Positions 53,497 to 62,466 of a DNA stretch of 64,000 nucleotides are shown here, in pieces. Source of the stretch: Phycisphaerae bacterium (GTDB taxonomy: Bacteria; Planctomycetota; Phycisphaerae; UBA1845; UTPLA1); contig DATEMU010000007.1 of NCBI GenBank assembly GCA_035275405.1, positions 310,001 to 374,000 on the forward strand. Direction: 5' to 3'. A program made the translations under genes and the position numbers. Every line of letters starts with the position of its first letter. The stretch's first letter is position 1. A model generated the notes under the pieces. It worked only from the letters and a program-made list of their open reading frames with translations, had not been told where the DNA came from and ran no database searches.

Positions 53497-53877
53497 ATGA
53501 ATCGGTCACTCCTTACGAAAACGCCAGTCGCCTGCGCCCTGGTGGGACTGCTGTGGTTGTCGGCCTGTTCGAACAACGACAAGATCTATGAAGATCGCTA
53601 CGAGACCGTCCAGTGCAGGAATTGCCCCCCTCCCAAGTACGTCTACAAGAAAGCGCCCCGCCTGCCGGACCGGGTGGTGCGGGTGCATCGGACGAAGCTG
53701 CCGTGTCCGCCGCAGCGCGTGGTAGAGGTGCAACTGCCGCCGGAGCCCGGAAAGATTAAGTATGAGTACGTGGACGAGGGGAGCTGCGAGCCGATCATCA
53801 AGAAAGCATCCTACAAGGAGCCCCGCAAGTCGCCCTGCAAGCCGACGTGCCGGAAGGCGTGCTGCCGGCCATCGTAA
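53497..53877 (+). CDS. Small cysteine-rich lipoprotein
   Basis: The 126-residue protein has a lipobox (LLWLSAC at about residues 18-24) and a mature part with many Lys, Pro and Cys (CRNCPPPKYVYKK, SPCKPTCRKACCRPS). It may be an envelope structural or metal-binding protein; no family is recognised. ATG 53497 has GGAGGG 7 bp upstream. Repeats flank it on both sides. Confidence 0.6.
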   Translation: MNRSLLTKTPVACALVGLLWLSACSNNDKIYEDRYETVQCRNCPPPKYVYKKAPRLPDRVVRVHRTKLPCPPQRVVEVQLPPEPGKIKYEYVDEGSCEPIIKKASYKEPRKSPCKPTCRKACCRPS

Positions 53878-54066
53878 ATCAGGCTACAAGCCTGAATCCT
53901 GGGGCTCGAGACTTGAGGGAGTTGGGCGGGTTGGGTGCCAGCGGCGACGTCGTGATAGCCGCCGGCCGGCCAGCGAGGGGTGGGTCGTACAATACCCGTC
54001 GCTCGCGTTCCGGGCTCGGATCTGAACGGACGCTACACGTTTGCGGGGACGACGGCCCCCGGTGAT

Positions 54067-55119
54067 TCACGACGCAACGGGAGCGGGGGAAGCCCCCGGT
54101 GATTCACCGGGGGCTAAAGCGTTGTGCGATTGTTCGTACCAGCGGATTGTCGCGGGGATGCCTTCCTTGTACCCCACTGTTGATTTCCAGCCTAATTCCC
54201 TTCGCGCCTTATCCGCGCTGAAGAACGTGTCGCGGCCCATGAGCCAGACAGCGTAGCGCGTCACCAGCGGGGGCTTTTTGGTTTTGAAGAGGTGACCGAT
54301 GCACTCCAGGACGAAGGCGGCGCGGTAGGCGACTTTGAAGGGGACGCGCTTGGTGACCGGGGGCTCACCGATGGCCTTGGCGAGGAGGTCGAAGTATTCG
54401 CGCTGGGTGAGCTGACCGTCGTTGGAGCAGTTGTAGGCCTGGCCGACGGCGGCGGGGTTGTCGGCGGCGAGGATGCAGGCCTCGGCGACGTTGCCGGCGT
54501 AGACGACGTTGAGGCGGTTGTCACCGGAGCCGAGGAGCTTGGCCTTGCGGCTCTTGATCATGGTGACGAGGCGGCCGATGGTGGCGCGGTCGCGCGGGCC
54601 GTAGAGCCAGCTCGGGCGGATGACGGTGTATTTTACTTTGCTGCCGGCGCGGACGCGGCGCCACAGCTCCTCCTCGACGACGACTTTCGCGCGGGTGTAG
54701 TAGGACCACTTGTAGAGCTGCTGACCGAGCGGGGCGGTCTCGTCGATGACGAGTCCGGGCTGGTTGACGTGACCGTAGACGCTGATGCTGCTGATGTGGA
54801 TGAAGCGGGGCACGGCGGCGGCCTCGGCGGCGTCGAAGAGGTTGCGGGAGCCGTCGATGGTGATGCGGACGAAGTCCTCCCAGGGGCCCCAGTCACCGAC
54901 GCGGGCGGCGGCGTGGTAGATGCACTGAACGCCCTGGCAGGCGCGGGCGATGGAGGGCGGGTCGGAGAGGTCGCCGGGGACGAGTTCAACGCCGAGGCTT
55001 TTGAGGAAGGTGGTGTCGGCGGTGGGTCGGACGAGGGCGCGGACGGGGCGATTGCGTTTGCGGAGCTGTTCGACGATGTGGGAGCCGAGGAGGCCGGTGG
55101 CGCCGGTGACGAGGTTCAT
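54067..55119 (-). CDS. NAD-dependent epimerase/dehydratase (extended SDR)
   Basis: The 350-residue protein has the nucleotide-binding motif TGATGLLGSH (residues 5-14), the catalytic YYTRAK and a sugar-domain tail (GWKSTVGYKEGI). Its substrate is a nucleotide sugar or steroid-like alcohol; I cannot say which. The last residues, ALAPGESPGASPAPVAS, are encoded by the palindromic repeat at 54090-54117 and by GC-rich flank, so the native protein probably ended about 20 residues earlier. Long reading on the opposite strand is a shadow. Confidence 0.85.
   Translation of the reverse strand: MNLVTGATGLLGSHIVEQLRKRNRPVRALVRPTADTTFLKSLGVELVPGDLSDPPSIARACQGVQCIYHAAARVGDWGPWEDFVRITIDGSRNLFDAAEAAAVPRFIHISSISVYGHVNQPGLVIDETAPLGQQLYKWSYYTRAKVVVEEELWRRVRAGSKVKYTVIRPSWLYGPRDRATIGRLVTMIKSRKAKLLGSGDNRLNVVYAGNVAEACILAADNPAAVGQAYNCSNDGQLTQREYFDLLAKAIGEPPVTKRVPFKVAYRAAFVLECIGHLFKTKKPPLVTRYAVWLMGRDTFFSADKARRELGWKSTVGYKEGIPATIRWYEQSHNALAPGESPGASPAPVAS
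54090..54117. repeat. AGCCCCCGGTGAATCACCGGGGGCT-type palindrome
   Basis: A near-perfect hairpin AAGCCCCCGGTG-ATT-CACCGGGGGCTAAA. It encodes part of the epimerase C-terminus. Confidence 0.75.
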
Positions 55120-55293
55120 GGGGGAGAAACTAGTGGAAGGGGGCGGGATTTACAAGATTGGGGGTTTGCGAGTCAGAACCCCGATCGCGAGCTCGGGTTG
55201 GGCGGAGTTGCGCAGTGAGAAGAGCATCAAGTGTGGTTGAGCGGTTTCCTGGCAGGCGCTTGCGTGCCCGGTTCTGATCGGCGGCGGAGCGAT

Positions 55294-55317
55294 GGCGGGC
55301 ACAGAGGCCCGCCCCAC
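55294..55317. repeat. REP-like palindrome, GTGGGGCGGG type
   Basis: GGCGGGC-ACAGAG-GCCCGCCCCAC, close to 17483 and 18064. It is 7 bp past the stop of the GH31 gene. Confidence 0.7.
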
Positions 55318-55323
55318 AGTGCG

Positions 55324-58300
55324 CTACTGGAGGCGGGCTTTGATGGTGGGGATGGGTTTGGCGGTTTTGGGGTCTTCGACGCGGACGCAGAAGCCTCCGT
55401 CGCCGGCGCCTTGGGCGATCTTGAGGAGGAGGGTGTTGCGGCCCTCCTTCAATTTTACGGGGACGAGGTCGGAGCGGGAGGAGTAGGGGCGACCGACGTC
55501 GTGGCGGTGGACTTCTTCGCCGTTGATCCAGACGACGACGCCGTCATCGCTGCCGAGGGCGAGAGTGGCGTCGGTTTCGGCGGCGGCGTCGAGGTAGGTG
55601 AAGCCGTAGACGACAACGTCGTTGACGCGCTCGCCGAAGACGTCGTCGAAGTCGACGAAGAATTCGCTCGTGAGGTCGCCGCCGGGCTGGATGTCGCGGC
55701 GGAAGGTGCGCCAGGCGATTTTCTTGCCGCCGCGGCCGTCGTAGGTGGCGGCGAGATCGTGCTTTTGTTCCGGGGGGAAGACGCGCTGGAGGCGGTCGGC
55801 CTCGGGGGCGTCGAAGGGTCCGAGGACGTGCCAGGCGTTGATGGAAGGGAGGAAGATCACTTCGATGGGGAAGGCGATGCCGAGATCGAGGGCATCGTTG
55901 CGGATGGAGAGGGCGGCGCGAAAGACGCCCGTGTCGATGGGGTCTTCGCTCTCCAGGACCGGGTTGGCGAGGAGCGGTGCGGCGTCGCTGGGACCGTGGG
56001 CGTCCCACTGGCCGGGGCCAACTCGCTTCCAGCCGGGCATGGGGAGGAGACGGACATTGACATCAATGTTCTTGAGGTCGGGGAGTGGCAGGACGGAACC
56101 GACCACGATGTCGGCATTGAGGAAGCGGGAGTTTGGGGAGGAGACGCTGAGCCGGGCCTTATAGTGCATTCCAAGGAGGCGAAGGATGGTCTTCATCTGC
56201 TGCTGGATTTCGGCGGGGGTCTTGATGGCCTTGGTGATGTACTGGCCCCAGCGGATGCGCCACTGGCGGATGGCTTCGGACTGGTCGAGCACGTCTTCGA
56301 GGACGTTGAAGACGTAGTCGAGCGTATCGCAGTTGCGGCCGCCGCTGAGCAGCTCGGTCTTGCAGAGGTCGTTGGCCTGACACAGGGTGCGGGCGATTCC
56401 GCGGAAGCCGTTCATGGCTTCGACCAGCGAGCCGTCGCCGTAGGGTTCGTGGATGACGATCTCGACTTTTTCGGTGCGCTTCGTGGGGGGAATGGAGATC
56501 GTCGGGCCCATGATGGCGGTGTCGTACCAGAAGTAGGGCGTGTCGGATTCGGTGCGCTCGCTCTTGGCGTTGATGAGCTTGCCATTGACGGCGACTCGCG
56601 TGAGACCGGGGGGGAGGTCATGGACGCGGAGTTCGTAGCCGCGCTGGGGGGACATTCCCGGGAACGAGCCTTCGGTGGGGCCGATGGTGATGTGCCAGTC
56701 CCGGCGCGCCGGGACTTCGAGTTTGTGGGAGATCGGCGTCCAGGCGCACTCGCCCTTTGCGTAGCCGTTGCCGCGGCCGTCGTCTTCGTAGACGGAGGCT
56801 TGAGGCTTGAGGCTTGGGGCTTGAGTTTCTGAGGAGGGAGGCCGGAAGAGATTGAGGACGAGCGGGTCGACAGGCTTTTCGTCGGAGGTCTTCATCGGCG
56901 CCTGGGTCGGGATGATCGCGCCTGCGCGGACGAAGAGCGGGATCTCGTCGAGGGGGACGACCTGCAGGATGGATTGCGGGCCTTTGTAAGAGCGACCGGT
57001 GTACCAGTGGGTCCATTCGCCAGGCGGGAGCCAGACCTGGACCATCGCGCAGCCGGTTTGCGAGGTCGCGGGTTCGGTGGCGGGGGCGACGAGGAGGTCG
57101 TCGCCGAACATGTATTGGCCAGTGAAGCGATAGGATTCTTCGAGGTCGGGCCAGTGGTAGTAGAGCGGGCGGCAGAGGGGGAGGGATGTATCGTAGCACT
57201 TGCGGGCCATGGTGTAGATGTAGGGGAGGAGTTCGTAGCGGAGCTTGAAGGCTTTTTTCATCGCCGTGAAGTGATCGCTGGGGAAGGCCCAGAGGCGGCG
57301 CTCGGCGTCGGGGTTTTTTGTCGTGTGGGTGCGGAGGATCGGCGAGAGCGCGCCCCATTGGATCCAGCGGGTGTAGAGTTCGGGATCGACTTTACCGGGC
57401 TGGTGACCGCCGATGTCGTGGCTCCAGTAGGCGTAGCCGACGTTGCCGGCGGTTGCGGTGAAGTGCGGCTGGAAGGCGAGCGACGGCCAGTTACAGAAGG
57501 TGTCGCCGGAGAAACCGATCTGGTAGCGGTGATTTCCGAGACCTCCCCAGCGGGAAAAGATGAGCGGGCGGCGACCGGTCTCTTTCTCTCGGCGGATCTG
57601 GTCGGTCCAGTGCAGGTAGTTGAGCCACCAGAGCGGGTCGAGACCGGGGATGTTTGTCTGTTTGCCCTGTTGCCAGTCCATCCACCAGAAGTCGATGCCC
57701 TGTTTTTCGAGGGGGTGATGGAGGTACTTGAAATAGGCGTCGACGTAGTCCTTGCCGGTGGAGTCGAAGGGGACGCGGTCGGTCACTGCGGGATCGAGGC
57801 CCATGGCGTTGCATACCTCGGCGAAGCGGGCTTCCTGTTTGCCGACGCCTTCGGCGGGGTGGAGGTTGAGCGTGACTTTCAGGCCCTGTTCGTGGACCCA
57901 TTTGAGGAAGCCGTCTGGGTCGGGGAAGTACTGCGGGTTCCAGGTGTAGCCGGTCCAGCCGTCGAGATGCCAGTCCATGTCGATGACGAGGACGTCGAGG
58001 GGGACGTCGTTTTGCTGGAACTGCTTGACGAGGTCGCGGAGTTCGGCGTCGGAATAGGCCCAGTAGCGCGACCACCACGCGCCGAAGACGTAGCGCGGCG
58101 GGAGGGGGATGCGGCCGGCGAGTTGGGTGAAGTCGGCGAGGGCTTTGGGGTAGTCGTTGCCGTAGACGATGATGTACCAGTCAACCGGAAGGCTTGAGGC
58201 TTGAGGCTTGAGGCTTGAGTGGCGCGGAGTCGCCCAGGGCCAGTCTTTGACGTCACCGGTGACGGACGAGGGATCGCCGCGATCGAAGAGCAGCGAGTTC

Positions 58301-58884
58301 GAGTCGTCGAGGAAGGTCCAGCCGTAGCGATTGAGCAAGCCGGGATCGAGGGGGCAACTGCCGGAGATTCCGTCGAGGGTGCGGACAGTGCCGCCGAGGT
58401 TGGTGGATTGCGTGAACGGCGGGGCGGCCTCCCACCAGGTTTCGCCGGGGCCGATCCGGCACTTCACGAGAAGGTTGTCGTTGGTGAAGCGCTGGCCGTC
58501 TTGCTTGTATTTGATGACGAGGCGGTCGGTCGTGATGTTGAGGACCTTGTGACCGTCGGCGGGCCATTTGGCGTCCGGTTGGGTGGTGGGATGGATCGCG
58601 CCGCCTTCGGAGACGTCGAACTTGGGGACGCTCAGGCGGCGGTTGATGATGACCTGGGAGGCGCGGTCTTCGAACTTTCCGTCGGGGGACCACTCGAGGC
58701 GGACCATCGAAGGAGAGAGGAGAGTGAAGCGGGCGTTGCCGGAAATGACGACGGCCTTGGGATCGGCGAGGGGATTGTGCGCGTCAGGGGTCGCGGCAGG
58801 GGCGCTGCCAACGAACCCAATGGAAATAAGGGAATGGGCCGCCCATTGGGCCGGCGGCCAGAGTTTTGTGCCTTTGCCCGGCAT
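55324..58884 (-). CDS. Large glycoside hydrolase family 31 enzyme with C-terminal domains
   Basis: The 1186-residue protein has a putative signal (LISIGFVGSAPAAT) and a GH31 core. The nucleophile is in DFWWMDWQQ (Asp403), the acid/base is in GFSGDTF (Asp461), and YWSHDIGGH follows. The core ends with a beta-sandwich (DUF5110-like), an unassigned helical region and a C-terminal galactose-binding or PA14-like domain (GSDDGVVVWINGEEVHRHDVG). It is probably an exported alpha-glucosidase or alpha-xylosidase. Residues ~222-231 and ~687-697 (SLKPQA-type) come from GGCTTGA heptamer repeats in frame. ATG 58884 follows GGAGG. Confidence 0.85.
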   Translation of the reverse strand: MPGKGTKLWPPAQWAAHSLISIGFVGSAPAATPDAHNPLADPKAVVISGNARFTLLSPSMVRLEWSPDGKFEDRASQVIINRRLSVPKFDVSEGGAIHPTTQPDAKWPADGHKVLNITTDRLVIKYKQDGQRFTNDNLLVKCRIGPGETWWEAAPPFTQSTNLGGTVRTLDGISGSCPLDPGLLNRYGWTFLDDSNSLLFDRGDPSSVTGDVKDWPWATPRHSSLKPQASSLPVDWYIIVYGNDYPKALADFTQLAGRIPLPPRYVFGAWWSRYWAYSDAELRDLVKQFQQNDVPLDVLVIDMDWHLDGWTGYTWNPQYFPDPDGFLKWVHEQGLKVTLNLHPAEGVGKQEARFAEVCNAMGLDPAVTDRVPFDSTGKDYVDAYFKYLHHPLEKQGIDFWWMDWQQGKQTNIPGLDPLWWLNYLHWTDQIRREKETGRRPLIFSRWGGLGNHRYQIGFSGDTFCNWPSLAFQPHFTATAGNVGYAYWSHDIGGHQPGKVDPELYTRWIQWGALSPILRTHTTKNPDAERRLWAFPSDHFTAMKKAFKLRYELLPYIYTMARKCYDTSLPLCRPLYYHWPDLEESYRFTGQYMFGDDLLVAPATEPATSQTGCAMVQVWLPPGEWTHWYTGRSYKGPQSILQVVPLDEIPLFVRAGAIIPTQAPMKTSDEKPVDPLVLNLFRPPSSETQAPSLKPQASVYEDDGRGNGYAKGECAWTPISHKLEVPARRDWHITIGPTEGSFPGMSPQRGYELRVHDLPPGLTRVAVNGKLINAKSERTESDTPYFWYDTAIMGPTISIPPTKRTEKVEIVIHEPYGDGSLVEAMNGFRGIARTLCQANDLCKTELLSGGRNCDTLDYVFNVLEDVLDQSEAIRQWRIRWGQYITKAIKTPAEIQQQMKTILRLLGMHYKARLSVSSPNSRFLNADIVVGSVLPLPDLKNIDVNVRLLPMPGWKRVGPGQWDAHGPSDAAPLLANPVLESEDPIDTGVFRAALSIRNDALDLGIAFPIEVIFLPSINAWHVLGPFDAPEADRLQRVFPPEQKHDLAATYDGRGGKKIAWRTFRRDIQPGGDLTSEFFVDFDDVFGERVNDVVVYGFTYLDAAAETDATLALGSDDGVVVWINGEEVHRHDVGRPYSSRSDLVPVKLKEGRNTLLLKIAQGAGDGGFCVRVEDPKTAKPIPTIKARLQ
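56796..56825. repeat. GGCTTGA tandem repeat inside the GH31 gene
   Basis: Four heptamers (one GGCTTGG) in frame; the protein reads QAPSLKPQAS there. The same repeat is at 58191-58219. Confidence 0.75.
58191..58219. repeat. GGCTTGA tandem repeat inside the GH31 gene
   Basis: Four heptamers in frame, read as HSSLKPQASSLPVD. It lies between the two halves of the catalytic region, in a loop. Confidence 0.75.
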
Positions 58885-59023
58885 CCTGCACCTCCGAAGT
58901 CTAAAACGTATCCGTGAGCAAACCGACGATGGTAGTTTGTCTGAGAAAAAAGGCCAATCCGGGGCGAGAATCTGCAAGAATAGCCCTGTTTGGCGACATG
59001 GATAGTTGAGGATCCTTCAAGCG

Positions 59024-59674
59024 ATGTCGAAGCCGGACGCCACGCCCGGGCACGGGGAATCTGCTTTCTCCACAGAGGAAGCCCGGAAGGCGTTCGCGCA
59101 GCATTTCTCCCAATCGTTCCCGATCTTGTGGACGATCGCGGCGGGCATCGTGGGGAATCGGGCCCTGGCAGAGGATGTCGTGCAGGAAGCCGCGCTGATC
59201 GGCCTGGGCAAGTTCGAGCAATTTCAGGAGGGGACCAGCTTCACGGCGTGGATGGGACAGATGGTGCGCAATGTCGCGCTGAACGCGGCGCGGAAAGAAC
59301 AGCGGCAGCGCGCGGGCTTGAAGCTCGCCGAACAGGAGCGCGCCAACGCCGGGCCGGCGGATGGAGACGCCGCCGGGCTGGCGATGATCGCGCAGGGCCG
59401 TTTGCCGGCGGACCAGCGAATGTTCGATGACCGCATGATGCGGGCGCTGGGCGAGGTCGGCGAGACGGCGCGGGCGTGCCTGCTTCTGCGCACGCTGGAG
59501 GGGCTGGAATATGCGGAGATTTCGAAGCTCATGGGGATCCCTGCGGGCACGGCGATGAGTCACGTGCACCGCGCACGAGAGTCTTTGAGGCAGCGACTGG
59601 GCGGAATGCAACCGCCGACGAGTCATGAACCGGCCGCGACACGGACCACCGCGGCGGTCAGAAAGCCAGCATGA
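59024..59674 (+). CDS. ECF-type RNA polymerase sigma factor
   Basis: The 216-residue protein has region 2 (ILWTIAAGIVGNRALAEDVVQEAALIGLGKF with QEGTSFTAWMGQMVRNVALN) and region 4 (LLLRTLEGLEYAEISKLMGIPAGTAMSHVHRARESL). ECF factors direct RNA polymerase to stress or envelope promoters and are controlled by a membrane anti-sigma. ATG 59024 starts the conserved part. It overlaps the next gene by 4 bp. Confidence 0.9.
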   Translation: MSKPDATPGHGESAFSTEEARKAFAQHFSQSFPILWTIAAGIVGNRALAEDVVQEAALIGLGKFEQFQEGTSFTAWMGQMVRNVALNAARKEQRQRAGLKLAEQERANAGPADGDAAGLAMIAQGRLPADQRMFDDRMMRALGEVGETARACLLLRTLEGLEYAEISKLMGIPAGTAMSHVHRARESLRQRLGGMQPPTSHEPAATRTTAAVRKPA

Positions 59675-60498
59675 ACCAGAATCAGTATCAACAGATCGCG
59701 CAATGGGTGAACGCTCACGTGGACGGGCTGATGGACGCGGGGCAGCGGCAGACGTTTGAACAGATGCGGTCGCAGAGCGCGGTGCTGCGCGCGGAGCTGG
59801 ATCGGCAGGCGTTGATCGACGCGGCGCTGCGGCGGGTCTTCGCGCCGCCGCCGGTGGAGGCGATTCTGGCGCGGGTACTTGGTACGCCGTCGAAGAGCGC
59901 GCCTGCGTCGGTCGTCGTGGTTCCGCGGCGCCGCGCGAAGATCAGCCCGATCATCTGGGGAACGGCGGTCGCGGCGGCCGCGCTGCTGCTGGCGGCCGGC
60001 GGATGGTGGGCGTGGCTGACGTGGCAGGACGAGAGCAGTCTGACGCGAGCGCCGATCGCCGCGGTCCTTCCGAAAATGCGGATGGAACAGGTGTATCAGG
60101 ACCTGTTGGCGACGGGATTCAAACCGAAGTGGGTGTGCGACGACGAAAAGGAGTTTGCCACGACGTTTTATCTGCGGCTCGGGCAGGGGCTGGCGTTTGT
60201 GGATGCGCCGAAGGGGATTGCGATGGTTGGGCTGTCGTATGCGAATTGCCTCAGCCCGGCGACGGTCGTTTTCCTGGCTCAGGTTCGCGACGAAGAGGTG
60301 ATCGTGCTCGTCGATGACGCGTCGAAGGATGCGGGCCAGACGCTCGCGGGGGATTGCGGTTTGAACCTTTTCCGGCGGAAGATCGGGAAGCTCATGCTCT
60401 TTGAAGTGACGCCGCTCGATCGGCCGTCCGTGGTCGATTACTTCCAGGAGATTGATGTTCCCTCGGAGTGGATCAAGAACGCGACCTATCGACCGTGA
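59671..60498 (+). CDS. Membrane anti-sigma-like protein
   Basis: The 275-residue protein has a cytoplasmic N-terminal part (residues 1-90, NAHVDGLMDAGQRQTFEQM, like a ZAS-type domain without an obvious HxxxCxxC). One membrane helix (IIWGTAVAAAALLLAAGGWWAW) and a ~165-residue C-terminal domain follow, with Cys at KPKWVCDDEKE and LAGDCGL. The position and overlap (ATGA) with the sigma factor gene support its role as that factor's anti-sigma. The signal for the outer domain is unknown. Confidence 0.75.
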   Translation: MNQNQYQQIAQWVNAHVDGLMDAGQRQTFEQMRSQSAVLRAELDRQALIDAALRRVFAPPPVEAILARVLGTPSKSAPASVVVVPRRRAKISPIIWGTAVAAAALLLAAGGWWAWLTWQDESSLTRAPIAAVLPKMRMEQVYQDLLATGFKPKWVCDDEKEFATTFYLRLGQGLAFVDAPKGIAMVGLSYANCLSPATVVFLAQVRDEEVIVLVDDASKDAGQTLAGDCGLNLFRRKIGKLMLFEVTPLDRPSVVDYFQEIDVPSEWIKNATYRP

Positions 60499-60817
60499 GG
60501 TCGTTCGTGTGAGTCCGCCAACAATTCGCCTTTTTCTGGTCCCTTTGTTGCGGCGTTAACTTCGCGGGACCAAGCCGGCTGAAGCCGGCTGAAGTTCAAA
60601 ATGAAAAAGAGATTTGGTTGAACACGCCGACCACGCATTGAAATGCGTGGCAAAAGCTGGCCGGCTGAAGACCGGCCCGGCAACGGCGAATCTCCGGCCC
60701 GCGGCTCGCCCAGTCGAGTCGCAGAGGCGACCGGGGACTGATTGGCCGGGCGCGGTTCGGCGGGATACAATAGGGCACGCGAGCCTGCACACCCTCGACC
60801 CTCCTCGGAGGCCGTTC
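60499..60817. other. Intergenic region with repeats and a promoter
   Basis: 319 bp with no gene. 60571-60680 holds a direct GCCGGCTGAA repeat and a CCACGCATTGAAATGCGTGG hairpin with CCGGCTGAAGACCGG. A promoter follows at 60742-60771. Confidence 0.55.
60742..60771 (+). promoter_or_regulatory. Candidate promoter
   Basis: TTGGCC (60742-60747), an 18-bp spacer and TACAAT (60766-60771), 47 bp ahead of the next start codon. Confidence 0.5.
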
Positions 60818-61894
60818 ATGTCACTTCCGCCGCGAAACCCTTGCCGGGCGTTATGGCCCGTCGTCGGCGCTTGCGCGGCGGCGCTGTTTTTGACCGCGGG
60901 ATTTGTCGTGGGGGATGATTCGGCGAGATTGAAAGGCCGGAGCGGACGGCGAGCCGTGCAGTTGTGGCCGCTGAACGAAGTATCGAAGAACAGACCGGAG
61001 CCGGGGCCGCCGATCGAGATGGGGGATTGGACCTATCGGGCGGGGAGGGCCGCGACCGCGCGCGAGGGCGTGCCGTGGGAGCTGTTCGTCACACCGAGCG
61101 AGAAAAACGCGGGGAACTGGCGCGCGGGCGAGTTGGCGGAGCGGCGCGCGGCGATGCCGACCATGGCCCGCGAGCGGCGCCGACCGGACGAGGCGACGAA
61201 GAACCCGGATTCGATTCCGCTCATCGAGATGCCCGACGCCGTGTGGAAGAAGTGGATGGCGGCGGATTTGCAGGATGTCGTGGGGATTCACTTTCACGAG
61301 CTGGTGAGCGACGATACGGCGCGGATTTTGTACACGCTGCACAAGGTGCCGGCGGACGGGCCGGACGGCAAGCCGCTGCCGGGGGAGTCAAGCGTGCCGG
61401 GGACGCGCATTGAGGCGACGCTGCTGGCGCCGGTGACCTTCAGCCTGGATCAGTCGATTGTCGTCCGCGAGGACCCGCTCAAGAAGGAACTGGCCGCGGC
61501 GCGCGGCGAGCACGAGGCGGGGCACGCCGACCTTTCGCAGCTCGTGTTCCTGGCGGTGCTGGCCGGGCCGCAGGACTGGAACCCGCGTTACTGCACGGGC
61601 CGGCGGGCGCGGGTCGAGTATTTCTGGAAGCGCGAGCAGATCGGCCGGTCGTGGAAGGGTTATCGCAACGGCGTGGGCAAGCTGCTGACGCTGCGGACGA
61701 CGGTCGCGCTGGTGCCGCCGACACGCTGGTCGATGCTAGTGCCGATCCCGCCGGAGCGCGTGACATCAAAACACCTGCAGGAGTTCAACGAGTCGATCGT
61801 GAAGATCGGGGGGACATTCGCGGCGACGGACCGGGCGGCGCAGAAGAAGTTTCATTCGGAGCATGGGGAGTATGAGCGGGTGGCGGGGCCGTAG
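60818..61894 (+). CDS. Secreted protein with an HExxH motif
   Basis: The 358-residue protein has a signal peptide (ALWPVVGACAAALFLTAGFVVGD). The mature domain contains ARGEHEAGHADLSQ; HEAGH (residues 232-236) matches HExxH, the zinc ligand pattern of metalloproteases, though I cannot see the third ligand with confidence. The domain resembles no family I can name. ATG 60818 has TCGGAGG upstream. Function is tentative. Confidence 0.65.
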   Translation: MSLPPRNPCRALWPVVGACAAALFLTAGFVVGDDSARLKGRSGRRAVQLWPLNEVSKNRPEPGPPIEMGDWTYRAGRAATAREGVPWELFVTPSEKNAGNWRAGELAERRAAMPTMARERRRPDEATKNPDSIPLIEMPDAVWKKWMAADLQDVVGIHFHELVSDDTARILYTLHKVPADGPDGKPLPGESSVPGTRIEATLLAPVTFSLDQSIVVREDPLKKELAAARGEHEAGHADLSQLVFLAVLAGPQDWNPRYCTGRRARVEYFWKREQIGRSWKGYRNGVGKLLTLRTTVALVPPTRWSMLVPIPPERVTSKHLQEFNESIVKIGGTFAATDRAAQKKFHSEHGEYERVAGP

Positions 61895-61902
61895 CTTTTC
61901 GT

Positions 61903-62343
61903 TTAACAAGTCTGTCTACTTGCATTCACGATGGGTTTGCCGCACTCGGGGCAGCGGCCGGAGACGTTGCCGGTCAAGTCGTAATCGCATGCGACGCAGT
62001 GTCCCTCGCTGAGCGATTTCCGGGATCGTTCAACAAAGTACAATATGATGATCAAAAGTATCCAGAGAGGACAGTAGGCTGTTTGGTATTGACAGCCTCT
62101 GCTACCAACTGACACGACTCCAGGTATAACCGCAGGATCGAAGCCAATTTCAAATTTTGCACGCATCGAACAGGTGCGTCCGGAGCAGTTGAATACTACG
62201 AAGCTCCCATATACGAGACCGACGGCAACGTTCGCTTTGATCGGAACGTCGACTCTGATCGGCAGGATAATAATCCAAAGGCCTAAGAGAACAACGCTAG
62301 TCTTCCGAAGAACCTTCGAGTTTCGGGTGGCCGTGCCGGTCAT
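61903..62343 (-). CDS. Membrane protein with C-terminal zinc ribbon
   Basis: The ~146-residue protein has two hydrophobic stretches (VLLGLWIIILPI and LWILLIIILYFV) around a loop with three cysteines. The C-terminal ribbon is CVACDYDLTG ... CPECG. Start: ATG 62343, or GTG 62346. It belongs with the genes at 8404, 14247, 14687 and 46959. Convergent with the preceding gene. Confidence 0.65.
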   Translation of the reverse strand: MTGTATRNSKVLRKTSVVLLGLWIIILPIRVDVPIKANVAVGLVYGSFVVFNCSGRTCSMRAKFEIGFDPAVIPGVVSVGSRGCQYQTAYCPLWILLIIILYFVERSRKSLSEGHCVACDYDLTGNVSGRCPECGKPIVNASRQTC

Positions 62344-62466
62344 CACCCAAATTATTACCGTTCACCATGTGTCTGACGCGGCGCCAATGGGCGTCCGAAT
62401 GGCCCAACGCTTCCTTTGACCACCGATCGCTGCTCAGAGACAATATTCGCGGAAAGGAACGATCCC

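Noticed and set aside
55231..56832. 533-residue open frame opposite the GH31 gene
   Set aside because: It is a Gly/Val/Asp-rich antisense reading of the glycosidase gene with no family features.
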